Shown here in pieces: positions 6,669-14,802 of a stretch of DNA of 16,025 nucleotides. Position 1 is the stretch's first letter, and every line of letters starts with the position of its first letter. The translations under genes were made by a program, and so were the position numbers. Origin of the DNA: an uncultured Collinsella sp. GTDB taxonomy: Bacteria > Actinomycetota > Coriobacteriia > Coriobacteriales > Coriobacteriaceae. Below the pieces are notes generated by a model. That model had not been told where the DNA came from, did not search any database, and was given only the letters and a program-made list of their open reading frames with translations. The stretch covers positions 1 through 16,025 of the forward strand of contig URZR01000022.1 in NCBI GenBank assembly GCA_900552425.1, in the 5' to 3' direction.

Positions 6669-9600
6669 CTAAAGGTTGTAGGTGACTACTTGAGGTTCGG
6701 CGGGTTTGACGAAGATGGTTGGATCCGGCTGCTCCGCGCGGACGAACTTGACGGTCACGGCCTCAAAGCCCGCCTTGTGCAGAACATCAGCGTAGACGCG
6801 CGCCTGCAGGGCGTGCTTCTCCTGCAGCTGATCCGGCGTCTCGTCCGGTGTGCCGCCCGTCTTGTAGTCGATGACCAGCGCGCGCGACGGATCGGCCGGG
6901 TCGGTTGCCAAAGCGTCGATGGCGCCCTCGGCATATGCACCGTAGCGGGCAATGTCCTTGTCCTCACAGCCCAGCGAAAAGAACGGCACCTCGGCGCGAA
7001 CGCACGGCCACGCGAGCAGGTCGGCACGAACAGCCGACTTGAGCCAGCGGTCCAGGGCAACGTCGAAGCGTTCGCGCTGCTCCGGCGTCAGGCGCCACAA
7101 GCGTGCCAGCGCATCGGCGCGCGCAGCGGGCAACACGTCGGCACCCATCTCGATCAGCCACTGGCAGGCAGCATGGAACGCCGAGCCCAGCGCCATGGGG
7201 TTGCCGGCGGGCTCAACGGCGGCCACGTCTGCATCCGTCATCTCAGAACCATCCGACTCCGCATCATCGCCGGCCTCGTCCATGGGCACGTGTGCCTCGG
7301 CGGCACGGTCCTCGGACTCGGCATGCAGCGCCGCGGCAATTGACGAGTAGCTGTACGAATCGCGCGCCGGATACGGGCAGGTGCCCATGCGCACGCCCAC
7401 CGCCTGGGGATACACGAGCTCAAACGCATCGGGCTCGGCGTCGGCAGGACCGGGCACAGTTGAGTGCGCAGCATTATCGGCGGCATCGGCATCGCCGCGG
7501 ACAAGCCTGCCCTCGGCATCCAGTGAAGCGTTGGCCTCAAACGCCTGCTCGCCAAAGGAAAAGTCCGCGAGCGAAATGAGCTCGTAGTCGCCCGGCTGGG
7601 AGTTGTCGAACACCAGGCGGTCGGCATCGAGCTGCGGCATGTCCAGGGCATCCGTCGGCAAAATGCGTCGCAGCACGTCGTAGGTCAGATCGGTCTCGGC
7701 GTCGAAGGTCGGCGCGCACACCTTGCCGCGGCTCACGCCGGCATCCATCGTCAAGATCACCAGCTCGCGCGCACGCGTCATGGCGACGTAGAGCAAGCGG
7801 GCCCGCTCCTCGAGCGAGAGCCGCAGGTCATCGTTGCGCAGGCGAACGAATGCCTCGGCGGGAGAACCCGTCGCGCAGACGTCCTCCATGAGCTCCGGCG
7901 GCAACCATAGCGACGTGCCCTTGCCCTTAAACGCATGCTCAAACTGCTTTTTGACGTCATCGCCCTTCACGAACGTACCGTCCGCGAGTTTAACGCCGTC
8001 GAAGCGTGCCGGCAGCGCCACGACCTGCGCCCCGCCGTCGACGCGACCCATCTGCGCCGCACCGGACGACTTGCGCACGCCAAAGCACTCCGCAACCGCC
8101 ACGACCGGATACTCCAGGCCCTTGGACGCATGCACGGTCATGATGCGCACCGCGCCGTCGCCCTCCTCGTTGAGGGCGCCTGGGGCCTCCTTGCCCGCCA
8201 AGAAGCGGTCGAAGGCAAGCGCAATGGAACGCGGCGAGTTACCGAACTCGGCCTCCGCCTCGGCCACGGCATCGAGCGCCTTAAGCACGTTGGCGGCAAT
8301 GGCCCTGCCCTCGGGACCACGCTGTGCCAGACGCACAAACCAGCCGGAGGCGTTGACAGTATCGCGCGCGATGGCGGCGAACGAATCGCGCCCCACACGG
8401 CGAAGCGCGTAGCGCAGCACCTCGCGGGCGCGCGTCACGAGCGGCAAGTCTTGCAAACCCGGCACATCGAAATCGCTCATGATACCCGCATCGATGTTGC
8501 GGCGCGAGGTCTCCCCCGTCTGGTCGTCCAGCTTGGTCGCCAGCGCCAGGAACTCCTGGGCGCCGAGCGCAAACATCGGTGAGGCCAGCAGCGGCATAAG
8601 ACCCTGCGCCGTATCGGCCGGGTTAGCAAGCGCGCACACCAGGGCACGCACCGTTTGGACCTCGGCAGCCTGGGCAAAGACCGAACCGCCCGCGATGACG
8701 CAGTCGAGTCCCTGGTCGCGGAAAGCCTGAGCATAAACGTCGGCATTGGTCATGCGGCCCAGTAGCAGCACCATGCCGCCCTGGGGCTGGCCCGCTTTAA
8801 CGAGCGCTTGGAACCGCTCCGCAATCGCACGAGCTTTCGCCTGCGTTCGCTCCTGGGTGCTGCCGCCGGCAACGAGTAGCGCCTGGCGGCGCGAAGCCTT
8901 TGCCTTGAGCTTGTCCTTGCGTTTGTCACTCGGCTCAAGATCCAAGAATCCCTGCATCAAACCACCGGTGTCGCCGTCAAAGACGCGCGCCACATAGCGC
9001 AGCACCTCGTCGTGGCTGCGGAAGTTGCGTACAAGCTTGACGAGCTCGCCGGTGGGGGCATCGGACGTGGCGACCGTCTCGGACGCCGTCGTCGAACCCA
9101 CCTTGCGCTCCTGGCGACGGAACACCTCGACCTCGGCACCACGGAAGCGGTAGATCGACTGCTGCGCATCGCCTACGGTGCACAGTGCGCGCTCCCCCGC
9201 GCCCGTCAGGTAACGGATCAAATCGACCTGCATCTGGTCGGTATCCTGGAACTCATCGATCATGACCATCTTAAAGCGACCCTCATAGGCCGCTCGAATA
9301 GCCGGGTAGTCGCGCAGCGCCTCGTACGCCATACGCAGTAGGTCGTTGTTATCGAGCGCGGACTGGCCGGCCTTCAGCGCGCGATACTCAGCCTCCACGG
9401 AACGGGCCAGGCCCACCAGCGCATCGAGCGCGGGACCACCGCAGGCCAGCACGATATTGATAAACGCATCGGCGGCCTCGGCCTTGAGTAGCTCCACCTG
9501 CTCCTTAGGAAACGCCTTGCTCGCCCGAGGCATGCTGCACGACATCATGAGTCGCGCCGCATCCTCCATGGTTTTGCCGCTCGCCTCAAACGCGTCGATG

Positions 9601-10295
9601 GCATCGAGTGCCACCTGCGCTTTCTCGGTCGCGGCCTTGCTCGCACCCAACGCCGCGCGATAGGCGTCGGCAAGCGCAGAGGTGTCGGCCTGGCCGCGCG
9701 CCACGCACACATCGTCCATGCCGCCCGGCAGCTGGCTCGATAGCTCCAGCAGGTCGCGCACCAGACCTTTGATGGTGGCACCGGCGCCAAACGGCCCGCC
9801 CTCGCCCGCCATGGGATACCAAGCGTAGAGGGCCTTAAGCGAGGCGGCGAGCTCAGGCGCGGCATCGGGCGCCGTCGCGCGCCCCAGCACATGCTCGACA
9901 GCCTGATCCATAAGCTCATCGGTATCGGTAAGCACCGTGAACTCGGGATCGATGCCCAGCTCCAACGCATGCGCGCGCAGGATGCGCGAACACATACCGT
10001 GAATGGTCGAGATCCAAGCGTCGTCGACGGTCAGGGCCTCCTCGTCCATACCCTCTTCGATAAGCGCGCGACGCACGCGGTCGCGAATCTCGGCCGCGGC
10101 ATCTTTGGTAAAGGTAATGGCGAGCACCTGGTCCAGATGCTCAACGAACGGACCGGATTCGGGCGAGAGCGCGTAGACGATGCGGCGCGTGAGGGTAAAG
10201 GTCTTGCCCGAACCGGCACCCGCCGAGACAAACAGCGGACGGTCGAGCGTTTTGACGATCTGCAGCTGTTGCGGCATCAAAGTCGAAAGATCCAT
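6669..10295 (-). CDS. addA: AddA-type helicase-nuclease (UvrD-like helicase with C-terminal RecB-family nuclease)
   Basis: This is the motor subunit of the AddAB complex, which unwinds and resects double-strand breaks and prepares 3' ends for RecA. It has 1208 aa. Superfamily-1 helicase motifs are intact: Walker A AGAGSGKT (25-32), motif II IDEFQD (346-351), GDAQQSIYRFRG (375-386), motif V VRIMTVHASKGLE (716-728) and motif VI LLYVAMTRAREL (834-845). The RecB-type nuclease follows: H1041, D1127 in GAIDAL, D1143-Y-K1145, and Q1164xxxY1168, so both activities are predicted. A long acidic, Ala/Asp-rich linker (about 925-1035) joins the motor to the nuclease. The ATG at 10295 is 3 bp beyond the addB stop. 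Its AAGGAGG lies inside the addB 3' end, 12 nt upstream, which suggests coupled translation. No convincing terminator follows. Confidence 0.95.
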   Translation of the reverse strand: MDLSTLMPQQLQIVKTLDRPLFVSAGAGSGKTFTLTRRIVYALSPESGPFVEHLDQVLAITFTKDAAAEIRDRVRRALIEEGMDEEALTVDDAWISTIHGMCSRILRAHALELGIDPEFTVLTDTDELMDQAVEHVLGRATAPDAAPELAASLKALYAWYPMAGEGGPFGAGATIKGLVRDLLELSSQLPGGMDDVCVARGQADTSALADAYRAALGASKAATEKAQVALDAIDAFEASGKTMEDAARLMMSCSMPRASKAFPKEQVELLKAEAADAFINIVLACGGPALDALVGLARSVEAEYRALKAGQSALDNNDLLRMAYEALRDYPAIRAAYEGRFKMVMIDEFQDTDQMQVDLIRYLTGAGERALCTVGDAQQSIYRFRGAEVEVFRRQERKVGSTTASETVATSDAPTGELVKLVRNFRSHDEVLRYVARVFDGDTGGLMQGFLDLEPSDKRKDKLKAKASRRQALLVAGGSTQERTQAKARAIAERFQALVKAGQPQGGMVLLLGRMTNADVYAQAFRDQGLDCVIAGGSVFAQAAEVQTVRALVCALANPADTAQGLMPLLASPMFALGAQEFLALATKLDDQTGETSRRNIDAGIMSDFDVPGLQDLPLVTRAREVLRYALRRVGRDSFAAIARDTVNASGWFVRLAQRGPEGRAIAANVLKALDAVAEAEAEFGNSPRSIALAFDRFLAGKEAPGALNEEGDGAVRIMTVHASKGLEYPVVAVAECFGVRKSSGAAQMGRVDGGAQVVALPARFDGVKLADGTFVKGDDVKKQFEHAFKGKGTSLWLPPELMEDVCATGSPAEAFVRLRNDDLRLSLEERARLLYVAMTRARELVILTMDAGVSRGKVCAPTFDAETDLTYDVLRRILPTDALDMPQLDADRLVFDNSQPGDYELISLADFSFGEQAFEANASLDAEGRLVRGDADAADNAAHSTVPGPADAEPDAFELVYPQAVGVRMGTCPYPARDSYSYSSIAAALHAESEDRAAEAHVPMDEAGDDAESDGSEMTDADVAAVEPAGNPMALGSAFHAACQWLIEMGADVLPAARADALARLWRLTPEQRERFDVALDRWLKSAVRADLLAWPCVRAEVPFFSLGCEDKDIARYGAYAEGAIDALATDPADPSRALVIDYKTGGTPDETPDQLQEKHALQARVYADVLHKAGFEAVTVKFVRAEQPDPTIFVKPAEPQVVTYNL

Positions 10296-10298
10296 GGT

Positions 10299-13200
10299 CT
10301 ACACGTCCCTCCTTACAAACGTTCCTTCGTGGTTATACGAGCAGCGCGCATGCGCGGCCTGAGCCGGCGTCGGGTCGACGGCGGCAACGTCGCCTGCCTC
10401 GAGTTCGTGCAGGCGCTCGGCGATGCCGGCCTCCACGCGATCGAGCAGGGCGTCGAAGTCCATGCTGCCACCCTCGCCGGGAAAGCCCTTCTTAAGCCCC
10501 GGGATGCGGCCGTCACCACGCTCCTCCTCGAGCAGCTCGGCACTCGCGGCGCCGCGCAGCGCCGGTTTGCCGCCCTTGGTCGAAAAATAGAGCGCCGCAC
10601 GGGCATCCAGATCCAGCGCCCGGCGCATGGCCTGCGCATAGATAAGCGTCTGGGTATGGGGCGGCAGCCACCGCGGGTCGTCGATGGCGGCCTCGCCCGA
10701 TTCCTCGTCGCGCACCGTGGGGTCGGCGAGTTTAAACTCCTCAACGCCCGTGCGATGCTTGTAGTCGATTACCACGGCGCGATTCTCGGCATCCACATCC
10801 ACGCGGTCGATGCGCCCGCCGAGCGGCCAGCCGGCATACTCGACCTGGAGCTCGTTGAACGCAAACTCCAGGTAGCGCGGCGCGAAGGGCGCGAGCGCCT
10901 CGGACTCGTAGGCAAGAACGCCCTCCAGCTGCGGCAAAATCTCGGCCACCTGGCGCTCCTCCACCGGGGAGAGCGGCACGAGCGGGCCCTCGGTACCGCG
11001 CTTGCCCGCATGCTCGGCCAAGGTCTCGTCAAAGACCTCGCGCAGCAGCTCCTTCGCGCGTGGCAGATTCATGGGTGTCACGCGCTCCATGCCCTCCTGG
11101 GGCAGACGGGCATGCAAGTGTTCCAGCACGTCGTGGACAAAGTTGCCCTTCTCCATATTGCCAAAGCCAGCGTCGATCGACTGGGGCTTCACGCGGTACG
11201 AGACGAACCAGCATAGCGGGCAGGTCGAATAGGCCTCGATCTGCGAGGCAGACGTCAGGCGCGGCACCAGCGGCGCATCCTCGCCCTCGCCATCGCGACG
11301 ACGCAGGACCAGATACGGAATGGCTTCATCGCTCAGATGCTGAGGAGCTTCGCAGGTCACGCGCTCGCGCCTAAGACCTTCGCCTGCCGCGGGATCGAAG
11401 TCCCTTACGATATCGCCCTCACCCACACACTTCGCCTTGTCGGCGCCAACGGCCTTAGCGTCGTCAGCGGCCTTGTCGGCGTCAGCGGCCTTAGCATCGT
11501 TAGCGGCCTCGGCATGCGCCCGCAACTCGGTCCACACGGCCGCCGGATAGCACTCGCGCGCCTGACGATCGTGGGTCACACGGGCGAGCGTAACCGGACC
11601 ACGCGACGCTTGTATCGCGCGGCCAAAGCGTGCGCGCAGCAAGGCCGCAGGCTCAAGCGTCACGTCCTCGCGACCGAGGCTCGCCGTCAGCGTGGTCAGC
11701 GGCCCCTCTTCGTGTGAGAGCGGATAGCTGTCCAGATCGACATCGGCAAACAGCACGGCATCGTAGCTGCCGGGGCGCAGAGCCGCCGCATCGGCAAGCG
11801 AAGCAAAGCGAACCTGGGCGCGTGGCGCACGGTCAACCTCGTAGGTCTCGTAATCGTAGGCGGCGCTACGCTTGTCCACCTTGGTTCGAATGTCATCGAG
11901 CACGGGCACGGTCGCGGCCTGCGACACGTCGAGCGCACGGGCGCCATTCATAAGGATGTCGATGACGTGGCGCAGCAGGGCCACCTCCGCCTGGCGACGG
12001 GCCTGACCGTCGAGACCGCCAAGTGCGCGATCGGGCAGTGCCTCGGCAACGGCAAGCATGGCCTTGAGCGCCGTCACGGGTTTGTCGCGCCACAGCGCCT
12101 GGAACACGTCCGAGATCACGCACGGCACGCTCTTAAACCAGTTCTCGTCGCTCGCCGCTTTACGCGCGCCCCTCACCTGGCCCTGCACGCTCTGCAGCAG
12201 GCTCTTGACGCCCGCAGTGGTCTTGCTGCGCGACAGTCGCATATTCTTGTCGAACGTGCGCGCGCTGGCGGCGTCGGCACCCGAAAGCGGGCTGTAAATC
12301 CAGTCGGTAAGCTCCGGAGCGGGCCACCACTCAGTCTTAGAAGCTGCCCCTTCGTCGGCGGCCTTCATACGCTCGATCAGGTTGGCGAGCGCCGTGAACT
12401 GCCTGCCCGCAATGGATTGGGAAAACGCCGTGAACTCGGCCGTCTCGGCAGCAACGTGGCGCGCCGCCAAACGAGCGGCAAGCTCGCCGAACAGCTGGGG
12501 TGCCCGGGCGGACACCACGAGTACGCGCACGGGATCGACGGGTGCGGAGGCGGCATCGTTGACCTTGGACTCCTTGCGCGCTTTCACCATCTTATCGATG
12601 ACGTCCGCATAGACACGGGCACGGGCATGGGGCCCGGCGACTTCCACAAAGGCAGGACGTACGACGGACTTTGGAGCAATCGCGGGAGCGCCGGCATCCT
12701 CGTCCAGCGGCGCGATCTCAAACAGCACACCGCGGACATCAAATGCCGCGGCAAGCTCCTCGCGCATCGCCGCTTGCTCGCGGGCAAGCAGCACGACAAC
12801 CTCTCCCCCGTTGTTTGCCACGGCGGACAGCAGCTCGAGCAGGCTATACGTAAATGACGTGGCGCCGCGCACGCAAACGGCGCGGGCGCACCCCGGCAGG
12901 TTGTCGGCCAAAGCGCCGGCCATAATGTCAGCCGCCTCGCAGGGCTCGACCATATCTCGACGGTCCAAACCGCGCGCATAGGCGCACAAAAGTTCAAACA
13001 CGCGAGCCTCGGCGTCGCTTCTGGGCTTGGGCTTGCAAACGTTGTCGCAGCAACGCTCGGCACCTGTCCCTGCCACACCCGGCAGCACATCGCGAGCCAT
13101 ACGCGCGAGCATACGCACCGTGCCCTGGCTGCGCGAAAGCGGCTGCAGGTCGGCGTCGTCGAGACGCGCTACCATGTCCGAAAACAGCATCTGGCGCTGC

Positions 13201-13451
13201 AGGTTGTCGACGAAACCGCGCCCGTCGCCCAAAAGCTCCCAAAGCGAGCGAAGCCACGATGTAGGCGTCTTGTAGTCAATACCCAGCGAAACGCCGGCTT
13301 CCGCCGCATCATGACGGCACAGGTCGAGCTCGGCAAACGTTGGCGCCAGCAGCACGGCACGCCCGTGGCGGGCAATAAGGTCGGCAAGCAGCGCCGCCTC
13401 GGCATCGCTCAAATCCGCGCCGGCGTTGGTGGTATAGATTCGAACAGGCAT
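10299..13451 (-). CDS. addB: AddB/RexB-type subunit of the helicase-nuclease
   Basis: This 1050-aa protein is the partner of AddA, directly upstream in the same operon (addB then addA, as in Bacillus). The N-terminal helicase-like part has no Walker A lysine: the expected P-loop region reads AVLLAPTFAELD (32-43). It is therefore probably a non-motor, RexB-like form. The C-terminal nuclease is complete: H773, D882 in GGRIDRVD, D896-Y-K898, and Q934xxxY938. Together with AddA this gives one motor and two nucleases. AddB normally holds a 4Fe-4S cluster with one Cys before the nuclease and three at the C-terminus. Here C744 and C747 (STCPLCWF) and C1037 are present, but the expected later cysteines read N1040 and V1046. 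An Ala/Lys/Asp repeat linker lies near residues 649-672. The ATG at 13451 has GGAGG only 3 nt upstream. Confidence 0.92.
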   Translation of the reverse strand: MPVRIYTTNAGADLSDAEAALLADLIARHGRAVLLAPTFAELDLCRHDAAEAGVSLGIDYKTPTSWLRSLWELLGDGRGFVDNLQRQMLFSDMVARLDDADLQPLSRSQGTVRMLARMARDVLPGVAGTGAERCCDNVCKPKPRSDAEARVFELLCAYARGLDRRDMVEPCEAADIMAGALADNLPGCARAVCVRGATSFTYSLLELLSAVANNGGEVVVLLAREQAAMREELAAAFDVRGVLFEIAPLDEDAGAPAIAPKSVVRPAFVEVAGPHARARVYADVIDKMVKARKESKVNDAASAPVDPVRVLVVSARAPQLFGELAARLAARHVAAETAEFTAFSQSIAGRQFTALANLIERMKAADEGAASKTEWWPAPELTDWIYSPLSGADAASARTFDKNMRLSRSKTTAGVKSLLQSVQGQVRGARKAASDENWFKSVPCVISDVFQALWRDKPVTALKAMLAVAEALPDRALGGLDGQARRQAEVALLRHVIDILMNGARALDVSQAATVPVLDDIRTKVDKRSAAYDYETYEVDRAPRAQVRFASLADAAALRPGSYDAVLFADVDLDSYPLSHEEGPLTTLTASLGREDVTLEPAALLRARFGRAIQASRGPVTLARVTHDRQARECYPAAVWTELRAHAEAANDAKAADADKAADDAKAVGADKAKCVGEGDIVRDFDPAAGEGLRRERVTCEAPQHLSDEAIPYLVLRRRDGEGEDAPLVPRLTSASQIEAYSTCPLCWFVSYRVKPQSIDAGFGNMEKGNFVHDVLEHLHARLPQEGMERVTPMNLPRAKELLREVFDETLAEHAGKRGTEGPLVPLSPVEERQVAEILPQLEGVLAYESEALAPFAPRYLEFAFNELQVEYAGWPLGGRIDRVDVDAENRAVVIDYKHRTGVEEFKLADPTVRDEESGEAAIDDPRWLPPHTQTLIYAQAMRRALDLDARAALYFSTKGGKPALRGAASAELLEEERGDGRIPGLKKGFPGEGGSMDFDALLDRVEAGIAERLHELEAGDVAAVDPTPAQAAHARCSYNHEGTFVRRDV
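11434..11505. repeat. 36-bp tandem repeat (two copies plus a partial third) inside addB
   Basis: Two successive 36-bp units (11434-11469 and 11470-11505) differ at only a few positions, and each is built of two related 18-bp halves. A partial third begins at 11506. In addB the repeat is in frame and encodes a low-complexity Ala/Asp/Lys linker (DAKAADADKAADDAKA) between the helicase-like and nuclease parts. Copy number may vary between strains. Confidence 0.8.
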
Positions 13452-13490
13452 GGTCCTCCACTCAAACCGTTCGCAATATTCAATGCTTCC

Positions 13491-13513
13491 ATCCTACCCG
13501 CCCGCGCGGACAG
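13491..13513 (-). promoter_or_regulatory. Probable addB promoter (-10 TAGGAT with a conserved upstream block)
   Basis: On the minus strand TAGGAT (13496-13491) is preceded by GGG and the block CTGTCCGCGC. It ends 39 nt before the addB ATG. Block, spacing and distance equal those upstream of dnaE, with 18 of 23 positions identical. A conventional -35 hexamer is not apparent. Confidence 0.45.
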
Positions 13514-13531
13514 ATTTGCCCCACGCCAACA

Positions 13532-13624
13532 GATTTGACCCCTTGGAGACAGAGGAAAATGGATCACCGAGGAGGTCAGTCTAACCCAGTGATCCGTTTT
13601 CCTCCGTCCCCAAAGGATCAAAAA
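13532..13624. repeat. Large imperfect palindrome (about 36-nt arms, 21-nt loop) with GGGGACGG core
   Basis: The left arm 13532-13567 and right arm 13589-13624 are reverse complements with few mismatches, sharing GGAAAAnGGATCAC at the inner end. The right arm read on the minus strand contains GGGGACGGAGG. A direct repeat of ACAGATTTG (13510-13518 and 13529-13537) adjoins the left side. The element lies between the yerC terminator and the addB promoter, outside any gene. A second hairpin with the same core is at 14767-14797, so this looks like a dispersed repeat family, not a plain terminator. Confidence 0.75.
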
Positions 13625-13645
13625 ACCGCCCCCGAAGGGACGGTT
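13619..13645 (-). terminator. Rho-independent terminator of the yerC-like gene
   Basis: On the minus strand AACCGTCCC, a TTCG loop and GGGGCGGTT form a 9-bp stem with one G-T pair, followed by a T-run. It starts 28 nt after the yerC-like stop codon. Its T-run overlaps the outer end of the large palindrome. Confidence 0.85.
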
Positions 13646-13672
13646 CTGCGCAATTCGTTTGTTGCCGCTGGC

Positions 13673-13972
13673 CTACTCGCCATCCTCCAGTTTGATGAGG
13701 ATCTTGCGATAGCCGCCGTACTCGCCGTTGAGTGCCTTTGAAACGCGGCTCACCGTAGTGGACGAAGCGCCGGTGCGGGCCTGAACCTCAACATAAGGCT
13801 CGCCCTCATCCAGATAACGCGCAACCTGCAGACGCTGCGATAGATCGCAGATCTCGCGCGGCGTGCAGATATCGGTCAAAAACGCTTGGATATCCTTCTC
13901 GTCATCCAAAAGACTAAATGCGTGGACCAGCTGCTTGACATCAGGCTTGTCAAACATGTTCTCGATATTCAT
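13673..13972 (-). CDS. YerC/YecD-family TrpR-like DNA-binding protein
   Basis: This 99-aa protein matches the TrpR-related YerC/YecD family. An N-terminal helical part (1-40) has acidic DDEKDIQAFL. A helix-turn-helix follows at about 45-85, from LSQRLQVARYL through the recognition-helix region GASSTTVSRVSKALN and the family's GEYGGY. Length and order fit the family. The regulated genes are not known from this sequence. The ATG at 13972 has a weak GGTG ribosome site. The gene ends in its own terminator, so it is probably transcribed apart from addBA, which lies downstream on the same strand. Confidence 0.92.
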   Translation of the reverse strand: MNIENMFDKPDVKQLVHAFSLLDDEKDIQAFLTDICTPREICDLSQRLQVARYLDEGEPYVEVQARTGASSTTVSRVSKALNGEYGGYRKILIKLEDGE

Positions 13973-14296
13973 CGATCACCGCCAAACCCGCCAAAAGGCA
14001 TCGAAGTTGATACTGACATCGGGCATCGTTCGCCCGTTCTATGCAATAGGGCAACGCCTGTGGCTTTTGCCCGTAGCAGTTTAGCACACCACCAAACTAA
14101 AGCGACAAAACTCTCTGCCAGCGGCGCGTTTTCTAGGACGAACGCCGTTTTGAAACCGAATGCGCACGTAAGCTCCACGAATATCTGAGACAATGGGCGG
14201 CCGAACAAGGCGGCACACCCGAGCGGCCGTCCAAGCTGCCGCAGCAAACCGCTTCACGCGACACCGACGCACCCTGCGCAAGAAAGGATTCACACC
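13973..14296. other. Intergenic region between divergent yerC-like and membrane-protein genes
   Basis: This 324-bp region has no ORF I would support; an open 92-codon minus-strand frame has no recognisable content. It must hold the promoters of both flanking genes. On the minus strand TAAACT (in GTGCTAAACTGC, near 14080) is a candidate -10 for the yerC-like gene, but the TTGTCG upstream is 19 nt away, so the match is weak. No convincing plus-strand promoter was found. Confidence 0.5.
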
Positions 14297-14662
14297 ATGC
14301 GCTTTATGCTTAACTGGCTCTTTACCTCGATCGCCATCGCGATTGCCACGTTCCTCGTCCCCGGCATCCAGCCCTTCGGTTTTGCCGAGGCCTGGGTCTG
14401 TTTCGCCTTCGTGGGACTGTTCCTGAACATCGTCGATTCGCTCGTCAAGCCGTTCCTGACGGTTATCTCGCTGCCGCTCACGATCATTACGCTGGGTATT
14501 TTTCAGCTCGTAGTCAACAGCTTTATGCTCGAGCTGGCCAGCTATCTGTCGGTCAATCTGCTGGGCGCGGGCATCTCCATCGCCAGCTTTGGATCGGCCT
14601 TTATGGGCAGCATCCTGGTGTCCATCATGCGCAGCATCCTCGACAGCATCGCCGAGGGCTAA
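14297..14662 (+). CDS. Phage-holin-family / YvlD-like small membrane protein
   Basis: This 121-aa protein is almost wholly hydrophobic, with about four membrane segments (roughly 5-25, 31-50, 53-78 and 84-112). The central signature, N44 followed by K51-P52 and then LPLTIITLGIFQLVVN (59-74), is typical of the family named after mycobacteriophage D29 holin, which is common on bacterial chromosomes with no phage context. Chromosomal members are membrane proteins of unknown or envelope-stress-related role, and holin activity should not be assumed. AAAGGA lies 8 nt before the ATG. It stands alone, with a strong terminator 42 bp after the stop. Confidence 0.9.
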   Translation: MRFMLNWLFTSIAIAIATFLVPGIQPFGFAEAWVCFAFVGLFLNIVDSLVKPFLTVISLPLTIITLGIFQLVVNSFMLELASYLSVNLLGAGISIASFGSAFMGSILVSIMRSILDSIAEG

Positions 14663-14703
14663 AACGGCCATTCCGGCCGCGCCCGTCTCAACAGCCCAAA
14701 ACG

Positions 14704-14740
14704 AAGGCCGCCCATCACAAAAATGGGCGGCCTTCTTATT
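14704..14740 (+). terminator. Strong rho-independent terminator
   Basis: A perfect 12-bp stem (AAGGCCGCCCAT at 14704-14715 with ATGGGCGGCCTT at 14723-14734) and a 7-nt loop are followed by a T-rich tail (CTTATTTG). It ends the membrane-protein transcript. On the minus strand the stem is followed by CGTTTT, so it may also stop transcription from the Rrf2 gene. Confidence 0.88.
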
Positions 14741-14766
14741 TGCCAAGTCTCAAAGGGCGAGAGAAT

Positions 14767-14797
14767 CTGCCATTTCCACCCCGTCCCCAAATGGCAG
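14767..14797. repeat. Short palindrome CTGCCATTT / AAATGGCAG with CGTCCCC in the loop
   Basis: Perfect 9-bp arms (14767-14775 and 14789-14797) flank a 13-nt loop. On the minus strand the sequence reads ATTTGGGGACGGGGTGGAAATGG, sharing the GGGGACGG core and a following GG-rich, AAA motif with the palindrome at 13532-13624. It starts 6 bp after the Rrf2 stop codon and lacks a T-run, so it is a weak terminator candidate and more likely a repeat. Confidence 0.6.
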
Positions 14798-14802
14798 GTG
14801 GG

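Noticed and set aside
9891..11216. Plus-strand open frame of 441 codons crossing the addB-addA junction
   Set aside because: It lies opposite two well-supported genes, has no motif, and results from GC-rich codon structure.
13969..14247. Minus-strand 92-codon frame upstream of the yerC-like gene
   Set aside because: It overlaps the yerC-like start, has no ribosome site or recognisable content, and covers the region where promoters are expected.
14297..14662. Prophage or lysis cassette suggested by the holin-family protein
   Set aside because: No endolysin, phage structural or integrase genes are nearby, and chromosomal members of this family are common outside phages.
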